Notes: generated by a model not told the origin, from the letters alone. DNA of 64,000 bases from Kitasatospora phosalacinea (GCF_000717185.1 NZ_JNYE01000012.1:60740-124739); one strand, 5' to 3'; numbered from the stretch's first letter, positions 15,379 to 25,865 are shown. Made by a program: numbers and translations.

Positions 15379-16464
15379 ATGCCACGCCGATCGGCGACGA
15401 TGCTCGCCGCCACCCTGCTGCTGATAGGCCTGCTCTGCGCCTCGGTCCTGTTCAAGGTGCCCTTCACCGAGATGAGCCCCGGGCCGACGTACAACACCCT
15501 CGGCGTGCAGGACAAGACGGGCACCCCGGTGATCACCATCACCGGGCACGAGACCTACCCGACCAGCGGCCACCTGAACATGACCACCGTCCAGGTCACC
15601 GGGGCGAACTACCAGCCCAGCCTGGTCTCGGCGATCGTCGGCTGGATCCGGGACGACGTGCTGGTCGTCCCGCACGACAACGTCTACCCGCAGGGCCAGA
15701 CCGACCAGGAGGCCCAGCAGGAGAACGCGGAGCAGTTCGCCTCCTCCGAGGACAGCGCCAAGACCGCGGCGCTCAAGCAGCTGGACATCCCGGTCGGCAC
15801 CGAGGTCATCGTCTCCGCGGTGACCGCGGGCGGGCCCTCCGAGGGCAAGCTGCACGCCGGTGACCAGATCGTCGCGGTGGACGGGGTCGCCATCACCGAC
15901 CGGGCGCAGGTCGCCGAGCAGGTGACCAGGCACCAGCCCGGCGAGACCGTGGTCTTCACCGTCGTCCCGCACGCCAAGGCCAGTGCGACGCCGGACCCGG
16001 CGGACGAGGTGCAGGTGCCGGTGGTCACCGCCAGGTCCGAGGACGACGGCCCCGAGCGGGCGGTCGTCGGGATCACGCCCAGCGTCGACCACGTCTACCC
16101 GTTCAAGATCGACATCGGCCTGCAGGACGTCGGCGGCCCCAGCGCCGGGCTGATGTTCGCGCTCGGCATCGTCGACAAGCTGACCCCCACCGACCTCACC
16201 GGCGGCAAGTTCGTGGCGGGCACCGGCACCATCGACGACGACGGCGCGGTCGGCCCGATCGGCGGCATCCAGATGAAGCTGATCGCCGCCCGCGACAAGG
16301 GCGCCGAGTACTTCTTCACCCCCGCGGACAACTGCGCCGAGGCGAGCAAGGGCACCCCGTCCGGCCTCACCCTGGTCAAGGTCGAGAACCTGGACGGCGC
16401 GGTGAAGGCGCTCGACAGCATCCGCAGCGGCGACGGGGCGGCCCTGCCGAGCTGCGGCAAGTAG
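15379..16464 (+). CDS. Membrane-anchored PDZ/Lon-type serine protease (YlbL family)
   Basis: 361 residues. An N-terminal membrane anchor (about 7-26) precedes 'FTEMSPGPTYNTLG'. A PDZ domain lies at about 125-215 ('AGGPSEGKLHAGDQIVAVDG'). The C-terminal Lon catalytic fold has Ser in 'VGGPSAGLMFALG' near 254 and Lys in 'GGIQMKLIAARDKGA' near 299. The active site should face outside the membrane. ATG 15379 has no clear ribosome-binding site. It ends at a long perfect hairpin. Confidence 0.88.
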   Translation: MPRRSATMLAATLLLIGLLCASVLFKVPFTEMSPGPTYNTLGVQDKTGTPVITITGHETYPTSGHLNMTTVQVTGANYQPSLVSAIVGWIRDDVLVVPHDNVYPQGQTDQEAQQENAEQFASSEDSAKTAALKQLDIPVGTEVIVSAVTAGGPSEGKLHAGDQIVAVDGVAITDRAQVAEQVTRHQPGETVVFTVVPHAKASATPDPADEVQVPVVTARSEDDGPERAVVGITPSVDHVYPFKIDIGLQDVGGPSAGLMFALGIVDKLTPTDLTGGKFVAGTGTIDDDGAVGPIGGIQMKLIAARDKGAEYFFTPADNCAEASKGTPSGLTLVKVENLDGAVKALDSIRSGDGAALPSCGK

Positions 16465-16467
16465 CAC

Positions 16468-16513
16468 CCGCGACGGCGGAGGGCCCCCGGCCGGGGGCCC
16501 TCCGCCGTCGCGG
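16468..16513. terminator. Perfect bidirectional terminator hairpin
   Basis: A 46-bp perfect palindrome (CCGCGACGGCGGAGGGCCCC and its complement) lies between the convergent protease and PPA1309 genes. There is no T-tract; the stem is 23 bp if fully paired. Confidence 0.8.
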
Positions 16514-16531
16514 TGCGGGGCCGCGGGACGC

Positions 16532-17092
16532 TCAGGAGAAGGTCGCCAGTAGGGCGTCGGTCAGGTTGGGGACGAGCTCCGGGCCGGTGAGCACCTCGCG
16601 GGCGACGTCCTTCTCGCGCAGGCGCAGGGCGACCTCCTTCGCACCGTCGCGCAGCACGGCCGCGGTGATCCGGACCTCCTGGCGCTGCGGGTGGGTCGCC
16701 ACCCACTCGTTGATCTCCTGCTCGGTGGCGTTCTTCGGCCGGGAGGCCTCCGCGCCGGGCGGGAGCATCAGCCGCTCGACCACCAGGGCGCAGCCGACCA
16801 CGCCGTCGGGCCAGGCGATGGTGCCGAGGAAGCGGTCGAGCTCGGTGCCCGGGGGGATCTCCTCCTGCTCGACCGGGGTGAGGCCGGTCGGGTTGTCGTC
16901 CAGGCCGAGCTGCGAGGCGAGCCGCGGGTTGGCCTTGCGCATCTGCGCGTTGTCGACCAGGGCGAACAGGCGGGCGGGGAGGTCCCAGCCGAGGGTCGCG
17001 GCGTGCTCGTCGATCTCCAGGGCGGCCCGGGTGAGGGGGGTGGCCGCGGGGAGGCCGGAGGCGGCGGCGGTCAGGTCAGGGGAGTCGGACAT
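16532..17092 (-). CDS. PPA1309-family conserved actinobacterial protein
   Basis: 186 residues, soluble. Landmarks are 'ALEIDEHAATLGWDLPARLFALVDNAQM', spread over about 20-47, then 'LGTIAWPDGVVGCALVVERLMLPP' and 'RQEVRITAAVLRDG'. It resembles the PPA1309 family, whose function is unknown. ATG 17092 has GAGGA seven bases upstream; an in-frame extension to 17197 lacks support. It lies opposite the UPF0182 gene, sharing a 150-bp divergent spacer. Confidence 0.78.
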   Translation of the reverse strand: MSDSPDLTAAASGLPAATPLTRAALEIDEHAATLGWDLPARLFALVDNAQMRKANPRLASQLGLDDNPTGLTPVEQEEIPPGTELDRFLGTIAWPDGVVGCALVVERLMLPPGAEASRPKNATEQEINEWVATHPQRQEVRITAAVLRDGAKEVALRLREKDVAREVLTGPELVPNLTDALLATFS

Positions 17093-17242
17093 GGGCCAAT
17101 CCTCACATGCCCGGGGGGCCCCTCTCCAACTCCGACGCAGCCGCCGGGAACTCAGGTAAAGACTGATGAAGTTGCATGGGAGACCGCTGTCCGCCATGGT
17201 GCGGCGGCACGCAACTCCGACGACGACAGCTGAGGTGGCGCC

Positions 17243-20230
17243 TTGACCTTCCAGATGCCGGACCGCTCAGGTCCGGGTACCCGAGCGAGAGTCGGGCCGC
17301 CGTCGCGCCGGACGAAGGTGCTGCTGCTGACGCTCGGCGTGCTGGCGGCGCTGTTCCTGCTGTTCGTGATGTTCGCGGGGCTGTGGACCGACTGGCTGTG
17401 GTTCGACTCGGTGCACTACGGCTCGGTGTTCACCTCGCAACTGGCCGCCAAGACCGGCCTGTTCGCGGTGTTCGGGCTGCTGATGGCGCTGGTGGTCGGC
17501 TTCAACCTGTGGCTGGCGCACCGGCTGCGGCCGCCGCTGGCCGCGATGTCGGTGGAGCAGCAGAGCCTGGACCGCTACCGGATGGGCGTCGCGCCGTTCC
17601 GCAAGTGGCTGCTGGTCGGCCTGTCGCTGCTGGTCGGCCTGGTGGCGGGCGCCGCCGCGGGTGCCCAGTGGCGGACGTGGATGCTGTGGGTGAACGGCAC
17701 CCCGTTCGGGGTCAAGGACAGCCAGTTCCACAAGGACGTCTCGTACTACGCGTTCAAGCTGCCCTGGTACGAGTTCGTGCTGGGCTTCGCGTTCAGCGCC
17801 GTGATCGTCTCGCTGCTGGCCGCGACGGCCGTGCACTACCTGTACGGGGGCCTGCGGCTGCAGGGGCCCGGGCGGCGGGCGAGCGCCGGGGCGCAGGGCC
17901 ACCTGGCCGTGCTGCTGGGCGTGTTCGTGCTGCTGAAGGCGGTCGCGTACTGGCTGGACCGGTACGCGCTGGTGGTGAAGAGCGAGTCGTACAAGAACGT
18001 CGACGGCTGGACCGGCCTGCGCTACGTGGACGCGAACGCGTTCCTGCCGGCCAAGACGATCCTGTTCTTCGTGGCGGTCATCTGCGCGCTGCTGTTCTTC
18101 CTGACGCCGATCCGGCGGACGTGGGCGCCGGCGCTGATCGGCTTCGGGCTGATGGCGCTGTCGGCGATCCTGGTCGGCGGGGTCTACCCGGCGCTGGTGC
18201 AGCAGTTCCAGGTCAAGCCGAACGAGCAGGCCAAGGAGACCCGCTACATCCAGCAGAACATCGACGCGACCCGGCAGGCGTACGGCATCGCGGACGCGGC
18301 CGAGCAGCAGTACGCGCCGACCGACTCGACCGACGCCGGGAAGCTCGAGCAGGACGCGCAGACCATCGCCGACATCCGGCTGCTGGACCCGAACGTGGTC
18401 ATGCCGACGTTCCAGCAGAACCAGGCGCTGCGCAACTACTACGCCTTCCCGAAGACGCTGGACGTGGACCGGTACGGCAAGCAGGACACCGTGCTGGGCG
18501 TGCGCGAGCTGGACATGGCGGGCGTGCAGCAGCGCAACTTCATCAACGACCACTTCAAGTACACCCACGGCTACGGCGTGGTGGCCGCCAAGGGCAACCA
18601 GGTCGACCAGAGCGGCAACCCGGTCTACACCGAGCAGTCGCTGCCGACCACCGGCGACCTGGGCACCTACGAGCAGCGGGTGTACTACGGCGAGAAGACC
18701 ACGATGTACTCGGTCGTCGGCCCCGGCATGGACGAGATCGACTACACCCGGGACGGCCAGCCCGACCAGACCTCCCAGTACGGCGGCGGCAGCGGCGTCT
18801 CGATGGACAACCCGCTGACCAGGGCCGCGTACGCGGTGAAGTTCGCCGAGCCGCAGCTCCTCTACTCGGGGGCGATCAAGGACGGCGCGAAGATCCTGTA
18901 CGACCGCACCCCCAAGGAGCGGGTCGAGAAGGTCGCGCCGTGGCTGTCGATCGACGCCGACCCGTACCCGGTGGTGCAGGGCGAGCGGCTGGTGTGGGTG
19001 CTGGACGGCTACACCACCTCGGACGGGTACCCGTTCTCGTCGAAGACCACCTTCGGCGACGCGACCAAGGACTCGATGACCGACCAGCGCGGCCGCACCC
19101 TGACCGCCGCCAACCAGGTCAACTACATCCGCAACTCGGTGAAGGCCACCGTGGACGCGTACACCGGCGAGGTGACGCTCTACCAGTGGGACGAGGCCGA
19201 CCCGGTGCTGAAGACCTGGATGAAGGCGTTCCCGGGCACGGTGAAGGCGAAGGCGGACATCCCGTCCGCCCTGCTGCCGCACCTGCGCTACCCGCAGGAC
19301 CTGTTCAAGGTGCAGCGCGACCTGCTCGGGCAGTACCACATGACCGACGCCACGGCGTTCTTCAACGGCACCGACATCTGGGAGGTGCCGGAGGACCCGA
19401 CGGTCAACACCCACGAGGTGCAGCCGCCGTACTACCTGACGGTGCGGATGCCGGACGCGCCGGAGGCCAGCTTCTCGCTGACCACCTCCTTCGTGCCCTC
19501 GGGGCGCAAGAACCTGGCCGCGTTCATGGCGGTGGACGCCGACCCGGGCCCGGACTACGGCAAGCTGCGGATCCTGCGGATGCAGTCCGGCTCGGGCGCG
19601 CTCGGCCCGGCGCTGACGCAGGCGAAGTTCAACTCCGACTCCGAGGTGGCCCGGCAGCTGACCCTGCTGAGCAACGGCGACGACTCGGGCCTGGTCTACG
19701 GCAACCTGCTGACCCTGCCGGTCGGCGGCGGCATCCTCAACGTGGAGCCGGTGTACCTGGTCGCCCGCGGCGCCAAGGTGCCGGTGCTGAAGAAGGTGCT
19801 GGCGGTGTACGGCGACCGCAACGTGGCGCTGGCCGACACCCTGGACGAGGCGCTGGCCAAGGTGCTCGGCAGCGCGGCGGCCGGGGCCACCACGCCCACC
19901 GCCCCGGCCCGGCCGGAGACCCCGGGCAGCCCGGACCAGCCGACCACCACGCCCACCGCCCCCGCCACCCCGACGCCGGAGAGTCCGGAGCTGCAGAAGG
20001 CGCTCGCGGACGCCCAGAAGGCCTTCGACGACGGCCAGGCTGCCATGAAGAACGGCGACTGGGCGGCGTACGGCAAGGCCCAGGAGGCGCTGAAGAAGGC
20101 GATCGCCGACGCGATGGCCGCCGAGCAGCAGGGCGGCGGGAGCGGCGGCGGCACCCAGCCGGGCGCCTCCCCGTCCGCCTCGCCGCCGGCCTCCCCGCCC
20201 GCTTCGCCGACGGCCCCGCCCACCGGCTGA
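17243..20230 (+). CDS. UPF0182-family large membrane protein
   Basis: 995 residues. The N-terminal ~310 residues hold about seven transmembrane helices, starting with '[21 protein letters not shown]' near 25-45. A large extracytoplasmic region follows with '[16 protein letters not shown]' and '[26 protein letters not shown]', as in the UPF0182/COG1615 family. The last ~110 residues are Pro/Thr/Ala/Ser-rich linker with a short coiled helix. TTG 17243 (MTFQMPDRS) follows GAGGTGG. Function unknown. Confidence 0.92.
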   Translation: MTFQMPDRSGPGTRARVGPPSRRTKVLLLTLGVLAALFLLFVMFAGLWTDWLWFDSVHYGSVFTSQLAAKTGLFAVFGLLMALVVGFNLWLAHRLRPPLAAMSVEQQSLDRYRMGVAPFRKWLLVGLSLLVGLVAGAAAGAQWRTWMLWVNGTPFGVKDSQFHKDVSYYAFKLPWYEFVLGFAFSAVIVSLLAATAVHYLYGGLRLQGPGRRASAGAQGHLAVLLGVFVLLKAVAYWLDRYALVVKSESYKNVDGWTGLRYVDANAFLPAKTILFFVAVICALLFFLTPIRRTWAPALIGFGLMALSAILVGGVYPALVQQFQVKPNEQAKETRYIQQNIDATRQAYGIADAAEQQYAPTDSTDAGKLEQDAQTIADIRLLDPNVVMPTFQQNQALRNYYAFPKTLDVDRYGKQDTVLGVRELDMAGVQQRNFINDHFKYTHGYGVVAAKGNQVDQSGNPVYTEQSLPTTGDLGTYEQRVYYGEKTTMYSVVGPGMDEIDYTRDGQPDQTSQYGGGSGVSMDNPLTRAAYAVKFAEPQLLYSGAIKDGAKILYDRTPKERVEKVAPWLSIDADPYPVVQGERLVWVLDGYTTSDGYPFSSKTTFGDATKDSMTDQRGRTLTAANQVNYIRNSVKATVDAYTGEVTLYQWDEADPVLKTWMKAFPGTVKAKADIPSALLPHLRYPQDLFKVQRDLLGQYHMTDATAFFNGTDIWEVPEDPTVNTHEVQPPYYLTVRMPDAPEASFSLTTSFVPSGRKNLAAFMAVDADPGPDYGKLRILRMQSGSGALGPALTQAKFNSDSEVARQLTLLSNGDDSGLVYGNLLTLPVGGGILNVEPVYLVARGAKVPVLKKVLAVYGDRNVALADTLDEALAKVLGSAAAGATTPTAPARPETPGSPDQPTTTPTAPATPTPESPELQKALADAQKAFDDGQAAMKNGDWAAYGKAQEALKKAIADAMAAEQQGGGSGGGTQPGASPSASPPASPPASPTAPPTG

Positions 20231-20287
20231 GCTGCGGGAACCGGTTTGTTGGTCCACCCCGTGATCGTGATACAGTGGTTTCACCGA

Positions 20288-20361
20288 CGCGGGGTGGAGC
20301 AGCTCGGTAGCTCGCTGGGCTCATAACCCAGAGGTCGCAGGTTCAAATCCTGTCCCCGCTA
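20288..20361 (+). tRNA. Initiator tRNA-fMet (CAU)
   Basis: A 74-base cloverleaf with anticodon CAT in 'CTGGGCTCATAACCCAG'. Three consecutive G-C pairs in the anticodon stem and a mismatched first acceptor pair (C1 against U72) mark it as initiator rather than elongator. The T-loop is TTCAAAT and the CCA end is not encoded. A terminator follows 10 bases later. Confidence 0.95.
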
Positions 20362-20371
20362 CTCAGTAGCG

Positions 20372-20403
20372 AAAGGCCCGGAGGCATCAGCCTCCGGGCC
20401 TTT
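20372..20403 (+). terminator. Intrinsic terminator of the initiator tRNA gene
   Basis: AAAGGCCCGGAGGC pairs perfectly with GCCTCCGGGCCTTT around the loop ATCA (14-bp stem, run of T at its 3' side). Confidence 0.85.
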
Positions 20404-20427
20404 GCCATTCCTTGGGTCTCCGGGTGA

Positions 20428-20456
20428 TTGACACCCCATGTGGTCCAGTCCAATCT
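20428..20456 (+). promoter_or_regulatory. Chitinase promoter with an overlapping DasR site (dre)
   Basis: TTGACA (20428-20433) and CAATCT (20451-20456) are 17 bp apart. The 16-mer at 20439-20454, TGTGGTCCAGTCCAAT, lies between and over them. It agrees with the DasR consensus ACTGGTCTAGACCAGT at 11 of 16 positions, including TGGTC.AG.CCA. DasR bound there would block RNA polymerase; GlcN-6-P would release it. Confidence 0.65.
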
Positions 20457-20621
20457 GAGTCATGCCCATGACGGGCGGCCCCCACCGCCCGTCCTGATGC
20501 GCTGCAACTCGCATGCCAGAAACGAGAGTTGATCACGTTCTGGCTCCGTCTGTCGCTCTCCCCGACCGGGTGTCGGACGGCGTTCCTGCATCCCCACGTG
20601 ACAGGAGAGAGGCACATCCGC

Positions 20622-22616
20622 ATGCATCGCAACAACCGCAGGGCCTGGGCCGTCACGGCCGTGGCCGCCACGCTGCTCGCCGGGGCGGTGTCGCTGCTGG
20701 GAGCCCCCAGCGCGAGCGCCGGACCGGGCAACACCACCGGGGCCCCCGCCACCAGCGGCGGCATGAAGGTCGCGTACTTCGACCAGTGGTCGATCTACTC
20801 GAACGCCTTCTACCTGAAGAACGTCGACACCAACGGCATGGCCGGGAAGCTCGACTACCTGCTCTACGACTTCGCCAACATCGACCCGAACAACCTGACC
20901 TGCTTCGAGCCCAACTCGGCGGCCTCCCAGGACGAGAACAACCCGAACGCGGGCGACGGCGCGGGCGACTACTACGCCGACTACGCGAAGACCTTCGCCA
21001 ACGGCAACAGCGTCGACAACACCACCGACACCTGGAACCAGCCGCTGGCGGGCAACTTCCACCAGCTCCAGGAGCTGAAGGCGAAGTACCCGAAGCTCAA
21101 GGTGCTGATGTCGATCGGCGGTTGGACGTACTCCAAGTACTTCTCCGACGTGGCCGCCACCGACGCCGCGCGCAAGAAGTTCGTCTCCTCCTGCGTCGAC
21201 ATGTTCATCAAGGGCAACCTGCCCGCGCAGGGCGGCTACGGCGGCCCGGGCACCGGCAAGGGCATCTTCGACGGCTTCGACATCGACTGGGAGTACCCGG
21301 GCGGCGGCGGCCACCTCGGCAACCACGCCTCGCCGAACGACAAGCAGAACTTCACCGCCCTGCTGGCCGAGTTCCGCAGCCAGCTCAACACCCAGGGCGG
21401 CGCCGACGGCAAGACCTACGCCCTGAGCGCGGCGCTCCCGGCCGGCCAGGACAAGATCCAGTACATCGAGACCGACAAGATCGGGCAGTACCTGACCTTC
21501 GCGGACCCGATGACGTACGACATGCACGGCGGCTGGGAGGCGCAGGGCCCGACCAACCACCAGACGCCGGTCTACGAGAACCCGAACGACCCGATGAACG
21601 ACGTGCCGCCGGGCGACGCCAAGTACTCGATCGACGAGGCGGTCAGGGCGTACACGGTCGGCGACCCCTCGTACGGCATCCCCGGCGGGTTCCCGGCGAA
21701 CAAGCTGAACATGGGCGTCCCGCTGTACTACCGCGGCTGGACGGGCGTGGCGGCGGGCGCCAACCACGGGCTGTTCCAGCCCGCCAGCGGGCCGGCCCAG
21801 GGCGCGCCGAACTCCGGCAACGTCAACGGCGTGCGGATGTACAAGGAACTGCTCGGCACGGTGGACAACCCCAACTACACCTACTGGGACCCTGCCTCGC
21901 AGGCCGCGTACTTCTACGACGGCAACAACTTCTGGTCCGGCGAGAACGCCAGGTCGATCCAGGCCAAGATGGACTACGCGCACTGCAACGGCCTCGGCGG
22001 GTCCTTCGTGTTCTCGCTGTACGACGACCCGAACGCGGCGCTGCTCAACCCGCTGATGACGGCCACCAACGGCTCGGCCGCCTCCTGCCCGGCCCCGCCG
22101 ACCGGCTCGCCCAGCGCCAGCGCCTCGCCGACGAAGTCCTCCTCCCCGTCGCCGTCGACCAGCCCGTCGACGAGCCCGTCGACCTCGCCGTCCACCAGCC
22201 CGTCCTCCTCGCCCAGCTCGCCCGGCGGCATCGTCGCCAACCCGGGCCTGGAGTCCGGCGCGCTCAGCCCGTGGACCTGCGCGGGCAGCGGCGGCGCGGC
22301 GGTCAGCGGCGGCCACACCGGCTCGTACGCCCTCCAGGGCAACGTCAGCGCCGGGGACACCGCCCAGTGCCAGCAGGTGGTGACGGTCAAACCGAACACC
22401 ACCTACACGCTGTCCGCCTGGGTCAAGGGCAACTACACCTACCTGGGTGTCACCGGCTCCGGCGCGGACAGCTCGACCTGGACCCCCGGCGGGAGCGCGT
22501 GGACGAAGCTGTCCACCAAGTTCACCACCGGCTCCTCGGTCACCTCGGTGACGGTCTGGGTGCATGGTTGGTACGGACAGGGTGCTTACCAGGCCGATGA
22601 CTTCAGCGTCAGCTGA
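20622..22616 (+). CDS. Secreted GH18 chitinase with a C-terminal carbohydrate-binding module
   Basis: 664 residues. A Sec signal peptide ends near residue 34 (AxA motif 'ASA'). The GH18 catalytic domain spans about 45-480, with the DxxDxDxE signature in 'FDGFDIDWEYPG' near 216-226. A Ser/Pro/Thr linker (about 494-535) leads to a CBM4/9-like sandwich domain ('NPGLESGALSPWTCAG' to the end). It hydrolyses chitin to chitobiose outside the cell, feeding the DasABC transporter at 48-52 kb. ATG 20622 follows AGGAGAGAGG. The promoter carries a DasR-type site. Confidence 0.93.
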   Translation: MHRNNRRAWAVTAVAATLLAGAVSLLGAPSASAGPGNTTGAPATSGGMKVAYFDQWSIYSNAFYLKNVDTNGMAGKLDYLLYDFANIDPNNLTCFEPNSAASQDENNPNAGDGAGDYYADYAKTFANGNSVDNTTDTWNQPLAGNFHQLQELKAKYPKLKVLMSIGGWTYSKYFSDVAATDAARKKFVSSCVDMFIKGNLPAQGGYGGPGTGKGIFDGFDIDWEYPGGGGHLGNHASPNDKQNFTALLAEFRSQLNTQGGADGKTYALSAALPAGQDKIQYIETDKIGQYLTFADPMTYDMHGGWEAQGPTNHQTPVYENPNDPMNDVPPGDAKYSIDEAVRAYTVGDPSYGIPGGFPANKLNMGVPLYYRGWTGVAAGANHGLFQPASGPAQGAPNSGNVNGVRMYKELLGTVDNPNYTYWDPASQAAYFYDGNNFWSGENARSIQAKMDYAHCNGLGGSFVFSLYDDPNAALLNPLMTATNGSAASCPAPPTGSPSASASPTKSSSPSPSTSPSTSPSTSPSTSPSSSPSSPGGIVANPGLESGALSPWTCAGSGGAAVSGGHTGSYALQGNVSAGDTAQCQQVVTVKPNTTYTLSAWVKGNYTYLGVTGSGADSSTWTPGGSAWTKLSTKFTTGSSVTSVTVWVHGWYGQGAYQADDFSVS

Positions 22617-22639
22617 GCCTGCGTCAACCCTGTTTTAAG

Positions 22640-22672
22640 GAAGGCCCGGAGGACTCCGTCCCCCGGGCCTTC
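22640..22672 (+). terminator. Terminator of the chitinase gene
   Basis: GAAGGCCCGG pairs with CCGGGCCTTC, with GGA/TCC extending the stem inside. It is 24 bp after the chitinase stop. The ~300 bp from here to the Sel1 gene hold no convincing gene, though short open frames exist on the plus strand. Confidence 0.7.
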
Positions 22673-22969
22673 GCCCTTGCGGGCGCGCGGAGTTGATCGA
22701 CTCCGGTACGATGCGTGGCCGGGGTTTGTGGGGCTCAAGTGTCGGGAAATCGACAAAGAGCCGAAGCGATCTCGCCGCGCTTCGGCCCCGCTCCGCCAAA
22801 ACGGACGGAGCAGGTGTACGCGGTGTGCGGGTGATGCGACGATGGACCACGAGGGGGACGCGGCACGGCCACTGACGGGCCGTCCGCTGCGACGTGCCCC
22901 CGGGGGGACGCGCCCCCGGCCGACGGCCCGGGGCGGATGCCGCGACACTCGGGGGGAGCGGGAGTCGGC

Positions 22970-24907
22970 ATGAAGCTCATCGGCAACAGCGGGACGGGAG
23001 AACGACTGGCGGCCGGCACCACCGCGGACACCGACACCGGCGTCCGACCCACCGACCAGTCCACCGGCAACCTGCCCGCCCAGCGCACCACCGCGGGCGG
23101 GGACGTCGACGTGACCGGGTACGGCCCGGAACGCCTGGTCCACCTGACGGCCGACCGGGTCGCCGCCGCCTCCACCCGCGACCTCGCCGACCCGGCGGAC
23201 CCCGCCGACGGCACCGACGGCACCGGGGACAGCTTCGAGACCGCCCTCGCCGCCCGCGAGCAGGCCGCCCTCGAAGCCCGCCACCGCGGCTCCGCCGACG
23301 CCGGCGACCCCAACGCCGCCAGCCAGCTCGGCGCCCTCCTGCTGCGCCGCGGCGACCTGCGCGACGCCGAACCGTACCTGCGCTCCGCCGCCGCCGCGGG
23401 CCTGCGCGCCGCCGCCAACAACCTCGGCGTCCTGCTCCACCAGCAGGGCCACCGCACCGAGGCCGCCCAGTGGTGGCGCCAGGCCGCCGTCGCCGGGTCC
23501 GCCCCCGCCGCCCACGCCCTCGGCCTGCAACTGCGCGACCAGGGCGAGGAGGAGGCCGCCGAGTACTGGCTGCACTTCGCCGCCGAACAGGGCCACCCGC
23601 TCGGCGCCTACGCCCTCGGCGACCTCATGGAGCACCGCCGCGACGTCCGCGCCGAACGCTGGTTCAAGGCCGCCGCCGACTCCGGCCACCGCGAGGCCGC
23701 CTACCGCCTCGCCCGGATGCGCGAGGCCGCCGGGGACAAGGACACCGCCGAGACCTGGTACCGCACCGCCGCCGCCCGCAGCCACGCCCGCGCCGCCCTG
23801 CGCCTCGGCGTCCTGCTCGAAGCCCGCGCCGACCTCGACGAGGCCGCCCGCTGGTACCGGCAGTCCGCCCAGAACGGCGAGGCCCGCGCCGCCTGCGCCC
23901 TCGGCTTCCTGCTCCGCGACACCGGCGACCTCTCCGCCGCCGCCGAGTGGTGGCAGGAGGCCGCCGAAGCGGGCGACGGCACCGCCGCCAACGCGCTCGG
24001 CGCCCTGCACGCCGGCCGCGGCGAGAACGCCGTCGCCGAACGCTGGTACCGCGCCGCCCTCGACGCGGGCGACCACAACGGCGCCTTCAACCTCGGCCTG
24101 CTGTGCGCCGGAGCCGGCCGCGAGGCCCAGGCCGAGCAGTGGTACCGCCGCGCCGCCTACGCCGGGCACCGCGAAGCCTGCAACGCGCTCGCGATCGTCC
24201 TGCTCCAGCGCGGCGACGAGTCCGGCGCCGAACCCTGGTTCTCCAAGGCCGCCGAAGCGGGCTCCGTCGACGGCGCCTTCAACCTCGGCGTCCTGCACGC
24301 CGGCCGCGGCGAGACCCGCCAGGCCCAGGAGTGGTACGCCCGCGCCGCCGCCGAGGGCCACGGCGAGGCCGCCCTGCAACTCGCCGTCGCCCAGGAACAG
24401 CGCGGCAACCTCGCGGGCGCCCTCGAACGCTACCGGCAGGCCGCCGACGGCGGCTCCGCGGAGGGCGCCTTCCGGCTCGCCTCGCTGCTCGACCGCCGCG
24501 GCGACGCCGACACCGAGGCCGAGCACTGGTACGCGACCGCCGCCGACGCCGGACACCGCCGCGCCCAGGTCCGGATGGGCGTCCGCGCCGCGGAGCGCGG
24601 CGCCCTCCAGATCGCCGAGAGCTGGTACCGCCGCGCCGCCGAGGGCGGCAGCCGCAGCGCCGCCTTCAACCTCGGCCTGCTGCTGGCCCGCCAGGACAGC
24701 GAGGCCGAGGCCATGCTCTGGTACACCCGCGCCGCGGACGCCGGCCACGGCCGGGCCGCGCTCCGGCTCGCCCTGCTGGCCCTGCGGCGGGGCGAGGCCG
24801 TCCAGGCCGAGAACTGGTGCAAGCGCGCGGCGGAGTACGGCCCGGCGGAGGTCGCGGAACGCGCGGGGCGGCTGCTGGGGGCGCTCGACGCGGAGCTCTC
24901 CGCGTAG
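22970..24907 (+). CDS. Sel1-like/TPR repeat protein
   Basis: 645 residues. After a hydrophilic ~85-residue N terminus, about fifteen Sel1-type alpha-alpha repeats of roughly 33-36 residues run to the C terminus. A typical unit is 'AFNLGLLLARQDSEAEAMLWY' followed by 'TRAADAGHGRA'. Such solenoids act as protein-interaction scaffolds; no enzymatic domain or signal peptide is visible. ATG 22970 lies after GGGGGGAGCGGGAG; an ATG at 22937 is less likely. It is transcribed alone. The partner is unknown. Confidence 0.87.
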   Translation: MKLIGNSGTGERLAAGTTADTDTGVRPTDQSTGNLPAQRTTAGGDVDVTGYGPERLVHLTADRVAAASTRDLADPADPADGTDGTGDSFETALAAREQAALEARHRGSADAGDPNAASQLGALLLRRGDLRDAEPYLRSAAAAGLRAAANNLGVLLHQQGHRTEAAQWWRQAAVAGSAPAAHALGLQLRDQGEEEAAEYWLHFAAEQGHPLGAYALGDLMEHRRDVRAERWFKAAADSGHREAAYRLARMREAAGDKDTAETWYRTAAARSHARAALRLGVLLEARADLDEAARWYRQSAQNGEARAACALGFLLRDTGDLSAAAEWWQEAAEAGDGTAANALGALHAGRGENAVAERWYRAALDAGDHNGAFNLGLLCAGAGREAQAEQWYRRAAYAGHREACNALAIVLLQRGDESGAEPWFSKAAEAGSVDGAFNLGVLHAGRGETRQAQEWYARAAAEGHGEAALQLAVAQEQRGNLAGALERYRQAADGGSAEGAFRLASLLDRRGDADTEAEHWYATAADAGHRRAQVRMGVRAAERGALQIAESWYRRAAEGGSRSAAFNLGLLLARQDSEAEAMLWYTRAADAGHGRAALRLALLALRRGEAVQAENWCKRAAEYGPAEVAERAGRLLGALDAELSA

Positions 24908-24933
24908 CGCTGCGCTCGGCGGGAATCGCACGT

Positions 24934-24985
24934 CAGCAAGATCGCGGGATAGTGCAAGTGCGTGTCCTGCGTCGCGATCTTGCTG
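24934..24985. repeat. Inverted repeat, 13-bp perfect stem
   Basis: CAGCAAGATCGCG (24934-24946) and CGCGATCTTGCTG (24973-24985) flank a 26-base loop. It lies between the convergent Sel1 and hisN genes and could form a terminator-like hairpin or be a dispersed palindromic repeat. Confidence 0.75.
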
Positions 24986-25002
24986 TGCGTGCTGGGTCGG
25001 CC

Positions 25003-25022
25003 GCGCAGTTCCCCGCGCCCCT
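25003..25022. repeat. Copy of a common streptomycete intergenic motif
   Basis: GCGCAGTTCCCCGCGCCCCT is a sequence I recognise as recurring in intergenic regions of many Streptomyces genomes. It directly follows the inverted repeat above. Only one copy is in this window, so repeat status rests on recall. Confidence 0.4.
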
Positions 25023-25048
25023 GGCGGTGCGCTTCCCGGCGGTGCGCC

Positions 25049-25846
25049 CTACACGCTGAGCGAGCGCAGCGCGGCCTCGTGGAGGACGCCGTTGGTGGCG
25101 ACCGCGTCCGCGCCGGTGGGGCCGTCGATGCCGTCGAGGCCGGTGAAGCGGCCGCCGGCCTCCTGGACGATGACGCAGGGGGCGGCCATGTCCCAGAGGG
25201 AGAGCTCGGGTTCGGCGGCGATGTCGACGGCGCCCTCGGCGACCATCATGTAGGACCAGAAGTCGCCGAAGGCGCGGGTGCGCCAGCAGATCCGGGTGAG
25301 GTCGAGGAAGGCGTCGAGGCGGGCGCGCTCCTCCCAGCCGCTGATCGAGGAGAAGGAGAGCGAGGCGTCGGCGAGGCGGGAGACCTTGGAGACGTGGATG
25401 CGCTGGGCCTTGGCGAGGCTGCGCCCGGCGAACGCGCCGAGGCCCTTCGCGGCCCACCAGCGGCGGCCGAGCGCCGGGGCGGAGACGATGCCGACCACCG
25501 GGACGTGCTCGCCGTCGGGCTGCTCCTCCAGCAGGGCGACCAGGGTGGCCCAGACCGGGACGCCGCGGACGTAGTTCTTGGTGCCGTCGATCGGGTCGAT
25601 CACCCAGCGGCGCGGCCCGGAGCCCTGGAGGCCGTACTCCTCGCCGAGCACCGCGTCGCGCGGGCGGGCCCGCTGCAGGACGGAGCGGACGAGTTCCTCG
25701 GCGGCCTTGTCGGCGTCGCTGACCGGGGTCAGGTCGGGCTTGGTCTCGATCTTGAGGTCGAGCGCCTTGAAGCGCTCCATGGTGATCGAGTCGGCCGAGT
25801 CGGCGAGGACGTGGGCGAGTCGGAGGTCGTCGTGGTAGTCGGCCAT
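25049..25846 (-). CDS. hisN: Histidinol-phosphatase of the inositol-monophosphatase family
   Basis: 265 residues. The metal site 'VLGEEYG' (near 66-72), '[19 protein letters not shown]' (about 81-99) and '[16 protein letters not shown]' (near 220) define the IMPase fold. The '...TKNYVRG' version matches actinobacterial HisN, which dephosphorylates histidinol phosphate in histidine biosynthesis. Inositol or other phosphate substrates remain possible. ATG 25846. It lies 19 bp downstream of the SugE-like gene and may share its transcript. Confidence 0.85.
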   Translation of the reverse strand: MADYHDDLRLAHVLADSADSITMERFKALDLKIETKPDLTPVSDADKAAEELVRSVLQRARPRDAVLGEEYGLQGSGPRRWVIDPIDGTKNYVRGVPVWATLVALLEEQPDGEHVPVVGIVSAPALGRRWWAAKGLGAFAGRSLAKAQRIHVSKVSRLADASLSFSSISGWEERARLDAFLDLTRICWRTRAFGDFWSYMMVAEGAVDIAAEPELSLWDMAAPCVIVQEAGGRFTGLDGIDGPTGADAVATNGVLHEAALRSLSV

Positions 25847-25865
25847 GCACGGAACCCTAGCGGAC

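Noticed and set aside
22677..22973. 98-residue plus-strand ORF before the Sel1-repeat gene
   Set aside because: No ribosome-binding site, Arg-rich composition and no recognisable features; it also runs into the Sel1 start.
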